The notes under the pieces: model-generated
Database searches by the model: none
What the model was told of the DNA's origin: nothing
What the model saw: only the letters and a program-made list of their open reading frames with translations
Shown: positions 54,101 through 63,100 of the stretch, one piece after another
How the letters are laid out: every line of letters begins with the position of its first letter
How positions within the stretch are numbered: the stretch's first letter is position 1
Assembly (NCBI GenBank): GCA_040635515.1
Contig: JBEYHY010000007.1
Coordinates: forward strand, 248,001-312,000
Direction: 5' to 3'
From: Prauserella_A sp040635515
GTDB taxonomy: Bacteria; Actinomycetota; Actinomycetes; Mycobacteriales; Pseudonocardiaceae
DNA length: 64,000 nucleotides
Position numbers and translations under genes: made by a program

Positions 54101-57100
54101 TCTCGGGGCCGGAGCGCACGGTCACCGTCGCCGACGTCATGGCGTTGGTGACCAGGCTGGGCGAGCTTGCCCGGGACTCCTCCGGACTGTCAGCGGACCT
54201 GCTCGGGGAGAAGGCAGGCGAGGTCGCCGACGAACTGAGCGCGCTGCTGCGGCCCACGCGAGTACCGGTTCGCCCCGATCTGGCATTGGACATCGAGCGG
54301 GTGGTGACGGAGGCCCGCGCGGTCGCCGACGCGCTGTCTCGCCGACGGCAACTGACCGATGGCACGCTGCCGGCCCCGGTGGCCGCACTGATCGACGAGA
54401 TCGGGGTCCGGCAGGCGCGCGCCCGCGTGGACGCTCTCGAACACGCCCTCCGGCGACTCGCGCACACAACCCGTATCCCGGCGTACCTGCGCCCCGACAC
54501 CCCTGAGGGGGCACGGCCCCGGTTCGCCGATCTGCTTCCCGATCTGCGGGCTTCGCGGCGCATGGCGGAGTCGATCCGGACCTGGCGGGCCGAGTGGAGC
54601 GAACTCTCCGACGTCGCCTCCAGGCTCGACAAGGAGGGTCTGCCCTCCGAAGCCGCACAGTTGCGCGAAGGTCCGCTGACGCGACGGCTGAGCGACCACC
54701 TCGAGCGGGAGCCCCGCGGACTGGCCGATCGGGCACGACGATTGCAGGCCGCCGTTGCGGAGCACGCCAGGGCCATGGAATCGGCCGGCGGCGCGGGCTC
54801 CGTCGAGGTCGTCGGCGCGTTGAACCGGCTTTCGATGGCGATCGGCAGCGCTCTGCACGCCGAGGCCGTGGGCAACGACATCGTGGCCGGTATCGGGAAC
54901 GGCGACGCCGCCTGGTACGCCGAGGCTGCCGACAAGGCGTGGCGAGCCGCGGAGACGGCGATCGCCGAGGCGAGGAACCAAGCGGTCATCGCACTTCGAT
55001 CGCCGGAAACCCGATCCAGGAAGACGATCGACGTTCCGTGGCAGTGGACGAACGGCTACGAGGCGGCGAGCGACCTCCCCGCTTTCGACCTTGGCCGCCT
55101 CGTGACCTCGGCGCACGCCCTCTCGGAGGTTTCCGGCATCGTCGGTTCGCTCGCTTCGCTGGGTTACCAGGAGATCGTGGGTGGCGAACTCGGGGCGCGA
55201 GCAGCCGCGCTGGTGCCCGCGTTGCTGGCGACGGTGTCCCCGCTCGCACAGGGGGTGGACGCGAACGCCAGGCTTGTGCGCAAGCGGGGCGAGGCGTTGC
55301 CGCGCCTTGAGGTCCGCGTGGGTCCCTTCGTGACGGTGGCGCACCTCGTCGAATGGGTGATGCGTGAGGTCGCCCGCTGGCTGTCGGAAGGAGGGCGGGA
55401 AGCGGGACCGGTCGTGAGCGAGTCCGCCGAAACGTCCACTGTGGATGCAGCCGGGCTGGTGCCGGAACTTGCCGCCCGGTGGTTGGCGAGCCTTCCGGAC
55501 TCGATGCTCGATCCGGCCGCACTGCCCGCCCTCCGGCTCGGAGGCGCGGGGGAGCCCGGCTCGCGGGAGCCGACGCGGCGTGATCCGGCCCCGCTGGAGC
55601 GGGTTTCCGCGCCGAGGAAACGAGATTCCGAGGAGTTCTTCGCCTACCGGAGTGTCGATCCGGACGTGTCCTACCGGCTGGTGGTGACGCGGGCTCGTCG
55701 CAAGGACACGCTGGTCGTCCGGGCGGAATCGGCTGATGCCGCGAGCCGGGTGCTGTGGGAGGCCCGGCTGCGGTTCTCCAGAATCGGCCAGTTCTACGAG
55801 GGTGCGGTCGGCACTTCCGCATCGGGTGGCGGTGTTTCGCCAGGCGCCACCGTCGTGCTGCGGCCAGGGAAGCAGCGGTTCAGAGACGTCGCGCACGATG
55901 CGCTGTCGATCCGGGTGGGTTCCGGGGACGAGCAACGATTCGAGTTGTTCAGGGAGGTTCCACTCCGGCGTCGAATCATCGGGTTCGCCGGGAAACACGT
56001 CGAAGCCGATCGACAGTTGGCTTCGGGCAATACGGTTTCCACTCTGCGCGAATGGGCCAGAAACATCTCGCCGATCTCGATTGACGATGACACTGCCGAG
56101 TTCAGGAACACGGCCGAGCGGATCGCCTGGACCGTCGGTTACCTGAGCACGCGGCTGCTCGACTTCGTGAACGAGCCGTCGGCGGAGCTTTCGCTTGAGA
56201 TGCTGGAAGTAGGGCTGGCCGACCTGCGCGTGATGCTGGACCAGCTCGTCGTGAAACGTCCTGATCTTGAGGACGCGGCCTGGCAGATCGTGCGCAGTGC
56301 CCTTGCGGCCACAGGGCCGGTAACCGGTGGCGGTTGGAGTGCGGTGCGGCCACCGGACGGTGATGCCGTCAAGACTCGGCTGGTTGCCCTGGAGACCGCG
56401 TTCCGGCGGTTCGCCATCGCGGCAAGTCCGGTGGACCCCTCGCTTTTCGATCCGCAGGAAGACGGTGCGGCGGGGCTGACCGAGCGTTTCCTCGGCCAGA
56501 TCGAGCAATTGCGGCGTAACTGGCAGGCGACGAGCTGGGACCTGACGTACCTGGTGCTATTGCGTACGGAATGGCGGAAGGCCGGCTTCGACGAGTTGAT
56601 GGCGCGCAACCGAGGCGACTTCGTCGAAGCCGACCGGATCCGGGCGACGCGAACGGCGTTGGACCGTACTCTGGCGATGAGGCGCGGCTTGCTGCCGACG
56701 TCCGAGGACTGGGTGGCGGACGCGGAAAGGCTGGCCGACTACGCCGACGACGGGGTTCATGCGGCCGACGCCGCCGCGGCCGGATCAGCCGAGATCGTCC
56801 CGAAGCGGAAGAGCGAGCTCGTGCGCGCCGCGGTGCTACTCCGCGACTACGCTCGCGCCGGTGCGAAGTGGACGGACGCCCAACGGGAGCTCGACCGGCT
56901 GCTGGGTGATCCGGATGCCACCGGTACGGCGATCGAGGAGGCACGGTCGCGTGCCGACGCCGCGCTCTCCGCTGTCCGCGGCGTCGATGGGAACCTGAGC
57001 CGCGACTATCTGCTGGAGCCGAAACCGCGGTGGCCGGAAATGCCGGGTCTGATGACCAAGGTGATTTCCCCGTGGCACCTGGAGGAGTCGAGCGCTTCGG

Positions 57101-60100
57101 TCGGTGCGATGGTGGTGCTCGGGCTCGATGCTGTCGTGGGTGGTGACCTGGCGGCGCGCGGCGCGGAGCTGGCGCGGGTGTTGCTGGATTCGGTTTCGGA
57201 GACCCCGCATGGCGTCGACAGGGACGCGCGGTTGGTGTGGGACAAGGGCGCGGAGTTGCCTCGGCTTGAGGTGCGGCTCGGCTCCGATGTGACGGTGGCT
57301 CACCTTGTGGTGTGGGTGATGCACGAGGTCGCGCACTGGCTCATGGTGGGAGAGCGGGGTTCCGCTCGGCCGGAGGGCCTGTCCGAGTCGCGGGTCGTCG
57401 AGGATGAGGTCGCGGCCGAGTCGGTGTCGCAGCTGGCCGCTCGGTGGCTGGCGGAGACCCTGCCGAAGGGCGAGCGGCTGCCCGCGGACCTTCGTGAGTT
57501 GGCCGGACACGACTTCGCCGAGTATGCGGGCACCGTAAGGAAAACGACCAAGGAATCGGACTATCCCGCCGATGTTGCGGGCAAGGGCGGCAACGACGAG
57601 ATCGCGTTCCACTCAGGACAGTCCGAATCCCCGGTCTCGCCAATCCCGGAACGGCGCGAACCGACCCTCGGCGAACGAGTGATCGCCGCGTGGACGCGCA
57701 ATATCGATCTGGCACGGCTCGGTATCGCTCGCCGTGAAGTCGTGTGGGACTACCGGAGTGCGGCCGACGAGAGCGGCTATTCGCTCTCGGTGCGGCCCAA
57801 TCTGCACAAACACGCGGTGATCGTGGAAGGCTGGTCGCCCGGCGGTTCGGGGCCCATGCTGTGGCGCGCTCGGCTGCGATACTCCGAAGAGGACGGTGTC
57901 TACCGGGGTCTTGTCGACGACGACAAGGTGGGTGACGGCCGCGTTTCGCTGGGTACCCCCGTGACGGTGACCGTGTTGGGGCAGGGCGAGACGAGCCGCT
58001 TCGGTGAGCTCGCGCCCATCGGCGTCTCCGTGAGCGTCGGAGATGGAGGGCCGCGACCGTTCGGTTTGGTGGCCGAACAGCCCCATCGCCTCGACACCGG
58101 TTTCGTCGCACGTCACTTCGATCCAGCTCATCGGTTGGCTTCCGGGGTGAGTGCGCTGGAGTTGGTTTCTCACGTCCGCGCCTTGTCCGAACCCGCCCTT
58201 GTGACCGCGATGGCCGATGTCGCGCGATTCGTGGCGGCACTGGATCTGCGGGTATCGGCGATCGCCGATACCCAGCCGCCGACGCGCGAACACCTCGTGG
58301 AGCTCGAACACGCGCTCTTGGAGTTGCGTTCACTCCTGAGCAGGGTGATGGCGGACCATCCCGATGCCGAAGGCCGCGCGTGGCTGACGATGCGCAGAGC
58401 CCTTGCCGCATCGGGAAGGCTGTTCTCCCGAGTCCGTGAAGGACAGTTGACCGCCGTGGGTGCCGACTATGCCGCGACTCGGCTCGTCGAGCTGGAGACG
58501 GCGCTGCGGCAGCTGGTGGCCGCGACGGCCGCGCCTGGGCGGCCCGAGCCCAGCTGGGGCGACGACGGGGCGATGCCGAAGTCGGTTCGCTCCACCGCGT
58601 GGCGGGTCAACGAACTGTCGTTCGACTGGGACGCGTGGCGCAGCGACGCGGCGACCCTGCGCGAGTTGCGAGCGGATTGGCGTGAGGCGGTCCGCGATGA
58701 GAAGGCCGCCCTGGAGCGTGGTGACGCAGCCGTCGCCGAGGACACCGGCGCACGACGGGTCGCACTGGAGACCACGCTGGCATCGCGACGCGACCTGCTG
58801 CGACAGAAGGGGGAGGACTGGCTTACCGAGGTCGCCGACTATGCCGAGTGGATGGCCGAGCTGGTACTGGCGGCCGACAAGGACAAAGCTACCTACGCCC
58901 GTGCCGCGGCGGGCCTGCGCAGGCTCGCGCTCACCGCTCAGGTGGCGATCCACGCCGAGGTGCGCGCCGACCAGTTCGCCGGTACCGAAACGGAATCGCC
59001 GTTCTTGATCGCGGACGCCCTTTCCGGCGCGGACGCCGGGCACGCGAGGGTTTCCACTCTGCTGGCCGAGATCCGGCGGGGCATGCCGACGGGGGAGCCA
59101 CCGAGGGGCGAGCGGGTCGACCTCCTTTCCGCTGTGCGTTCGTGGCGCGATCTGGTCGCCGTGGGGCCGTTCGTCGAGGCGATGGTGACGCGGGGGCTGG
59201 ACGAGGTCCTGGGTGGCGATCTCACGGGACGCGCGGCGGAGCTGGTTCCGGTGCTGATGCGTTCGGTGTCGCAGGTCGCCGAGGGCACCGGCCCGAACGC
59301 CAGGTTGGTGTGGGACAAGGGTGCGGAGCTTCCTCGGCTTGAGGTGCGCACCGGCGACGATGTGACGGTCGCGCACCTGGTGACCTGGATCTTGCACGAG
59401 GTGGCGCACTGGCTTTCGGTCCGGCAGCGGGGAACGAACCGGCCAGAGGGGCTTGCCGAGTCGCGGGTTGTCGAGGACGAGGTCGCGGCCGAACTGGTCT
59501 CGCGCCTGGCCGCTCGGTGGCTGGCCGGGTTGTTGCCCAAGCGCACACGGCTTCCCGCCGACCTTCGTGAGCTTGCCGGATATGACTTCGGCGATTACGC
59601 GGACAGCGTAAGGGAAAGGACCGAGGGCACGGACTACGCGGCCGGTCTCGTCGGCTTGGGAAGCACCGACGAGATCGCGTTCCGCTCCCAAGGCGACCAG
59701 GGTTCGTGGCTCCACCGGATGGCGGCCGCGTGGCAGCGGAACCGCGACACGTTCTTCGAGAGTTTTGCGACCAAGCGGGAGAGCTGGAGCTACGAGAGCG
59801 ACGACGGCAACGCCCGGTACAGCCTCGTCGTCAAGGCCGGGTTCTGGCCGGATACCGCCATCGTGGAGGCCAGGTCCCTCGATTCGTCCCCGCACGTGTT
59901 GTGGCGGGCGAAAGTGCGCTACTCCGAAAGGTACGACGGTTACGAGGGCTACGCCCAGCCCATCACCTATGGCGACGGCACCGCCGTCCTCGGGGATTGG
60001 GTCGGCGTCATTCCGCATAGCCTGGGTGGTTCGGACCGGATCGAGGCTTCGGCCGCGCCCGGCGAGCTGGAAGTCAGGCTTGCCAACGCGGAGCCGGTCC

Positions 60101-63100
60101 GGTTCAGCAGGCGGGCCGAGCCGGACGCCCATACCGAGCAGGTTGAACTGCGTGGTGGCGCGGGCTTCGAAGCACCACCCTTCGACCCCGGCCATGTCTT
60201 CCCCTCGGGGACTTCGGTATTGGGCCTCCTCGCGGATGTCGAGAGGCTTGCCGGAAGCGGCGATCGCGAGGTGGCTCTCGCGCTGGCGGACGCGGTCGTA
60301 TACCTGTCCAGGTTCGACCTGCTGATCTCGAACCTGACAGCCGAGCTGGTAGCCGAAAAGCCCAATCTGCTTACTGAGGCCGCGCTCGCTCTCGTCTCGC
60401 TGCTGCAGGACCGTGTGCTGACTCCCCGGCCGGATCTCGACGATATCGAGGTCGAGATTTCCGGGAGACTCCTTGCCTTCATGGGTGGCTATCTCGACGA
60501 CGCGCGGCGGTGGCGGCTTGCGGCGAGCGGTTCCGCTCGCGCGAGGGCGATTCTCGTGGAGCTGGAGATCGCGTTCCGGCGGCTCGCGGCAGCGGCGGGC
60601 AGGCCACCACAGACCGGGCCCGGCCGGGCTGCCGACATGCCGTGGTCGATCCGGAGCTGGGCGGCGGCATTCGAAGGCCTCTCGTCCACCTGGGAAAACG
60701 TGCGGCACGCGATCACGACCGCCAGGGAGCAGCGTGCCGACCTGCGGCACGCCGAAGCCGAGCACAGGGCGGCGACGCTACGCGGTATGGACGGCAAGGA
60801 ACTCAGCGACCTCACCGCACGGTTGTCCGGGTTGAGCGCGGACATCCTCCAGCGTTACGAACTGATCCAGCTGGAGGTCGAGAACTGGGCGAGAGCCGTC
60901 GAAGAACTTTCCGACGATGGGATCGACCTGGTACTGAACGACGAGCGCCGCGGGCCGGGTGTCGCCGTCGCCAGCCGAGGCTTGCGGAGGTTGGCCGAGG
61001 CCGCGCGGGCAGCTGTCGAAGCCGAATTGTTCGCGGACCGGCTGATTGCCCGGAGCGGCACCGAGGCTCGCGTCATCGCGGACGCGCTCGTCCGCGCCGA
61101 CATCGCGCTGGAGACCGTTCCCAGGCTACTGACCTCGGTGAGCAGGGGGATGCCGACGAGTCCCGGCGTGGCGGGGCTGACGGCAACCGTCGCGTCGGAA
61201 CGGGACTTCGCGGCCCTGGGACCGTACGTCGAGGCACTGGTGACATCGGGACTCGGCGAGGTACTGCCCGCTGAGCTTGCCGCGAGGGCGGAGCCGATGG
61301 TGTCGTGGCTGCTCGACCCGGCGCGTGTGACCGCCGCGACGAATGGACCTGACGCGGCGCTGGTCTGGGGGCCGCACGAGTTGTTGCCCCACCTGCGACT
61401 GCGCGTTGGCGACGACGTCACGGTCGCGCACCTCGTGATGCGGGTGCTGCACGAGGTCGCCCATTGGGCGATTGTCGACCTGCGTACTCCCGACGATCCC
61501 GCTTTCGGGAAACGCCCCGAAGGGCTGACCGCCCGGGAGGTACTGGAACAGGAGGTCGCGGCCGAGGGAATCACGTCGCTTGCCGCGCGGTGGCTGCACG
61601 GGCTGCCCGGCAGGAAGGAACTGCCCGCCGACATCGCCGAGGTGGCGATGCGTTCCCTCGGCGAGCACGCGGCGGCGACCCGTATCGCGAACGAAAAGAG
61701 CAAATACGTCCGCGATGTCGCCGATGCCGCCGCTGATGACAGCAGGGTGGAGTACCACTCGCGAAGCGGCCGGTTCGCGGACCTGGTGACGGTCAGCGAC
61801 GACCAGGCGCGGGATCTCGCCGCGGAGGTACTGGGCGACACGGTCACCGTCGAACGGGTTCCGGAGACGACCAACCCGGTGTGGCGGGTCCACGAGAACG
61901 GTGTCATCGCCGCGTTCCTCTCCGTCACCACCCGGCTGGCCGACGTGCTCGCTGCTCACAGGGCTTTGGCCGACCCGCCGCGTCCGCTCGTGACCGCCGA
62001 CGTGCTCGGCTCGTGGCCGCTCAAGGGCGAAGCGGGCGTGGTCCTGCAAAGCGCCGTTCCTGGGACCTCCCTGCACGAGCTGTTGGTACGGACCCGTGAG
62101 GTTCTGCTCGATGACGAGGCACGGGGCGAGGACGTCCAGGCCGCGCTGAACAGGCTCGCGGATGCCGCCGAACTGACCGGGCGGGCCTTCGCCGCCCAGC
62201 ACACCGGCTCCGAAAACGCCGAGCTGAGTTCACCCGGTGCGCACCCGCTTGCCGGTTCCGCCGAACTGCTCGCGGCAATGCTCACCGGTCTTCCCGCCGA
62301 GGCGAGGGCCGTGTTCGGCGACACGACGAGCAGGGTGCGTTCGGCGGCCGACGCCGACGCCGACGCCGTGCTGTCGGACAGGGCCTATACCCACGGCGAT
62401 CCGCATCCTGGCAATATTCTGATCGATGTGGACGGTGGTACCGCCGGGCTCATCGACCTCGATACAGCGGGATACTCGGTCGGCGAGGATAACCAGCCGA
62501 TCGGCGACCCCACGCTCCAGGTGACCGACCACCTCGTCTATCTCAGGCAGCTCACCGAGACCCTCGGCATCGAGGAGGTCGGCTACCTGCTGGAGTCCCG
62601 GTTCCACGCGGGTTACCGGTCCGGGCTCGGTATTCCCGCCGACGTGCGCGGCGAGGTGGCCGCGGCGGTCGGTACATTGTGGATCCAGTACAGGACGCTG
62701 GGAACGGAGGCCGACAGCTCCGCGCTCATTGATCACGTCCAGGCCGTCGCCGACGCCGCCGACGCGTTGCCCGCCGGGCAGCCCGGTACCCACTTCCCGG
62801 TCGACGGGGAATCCGAACCCCAACGGCGGGGCCTTTTCGGACGGCTGTTCGACACCAAGTGGAACTACACCGGCGACGAAGGCGTTCAGCCGAACTTGCC
62901 TTCCCCGAACCAGCGGTCACGCACCATCGCGGATCTGGCGGCCGAAGCCGGTACAGCGGACGCTTCGCTGGCCGCGCTGGAAGCAGCGCTGGAGGGGGCG
63001 GGCGAGCGACTCGCCGCTCTGCACCGCTCCCACGAACTGTCCTTCTTCGACAGTGCTCCGATGGAGGTCGCTCGTTCGCCGCTGGCCCTTGAGGCCCATC

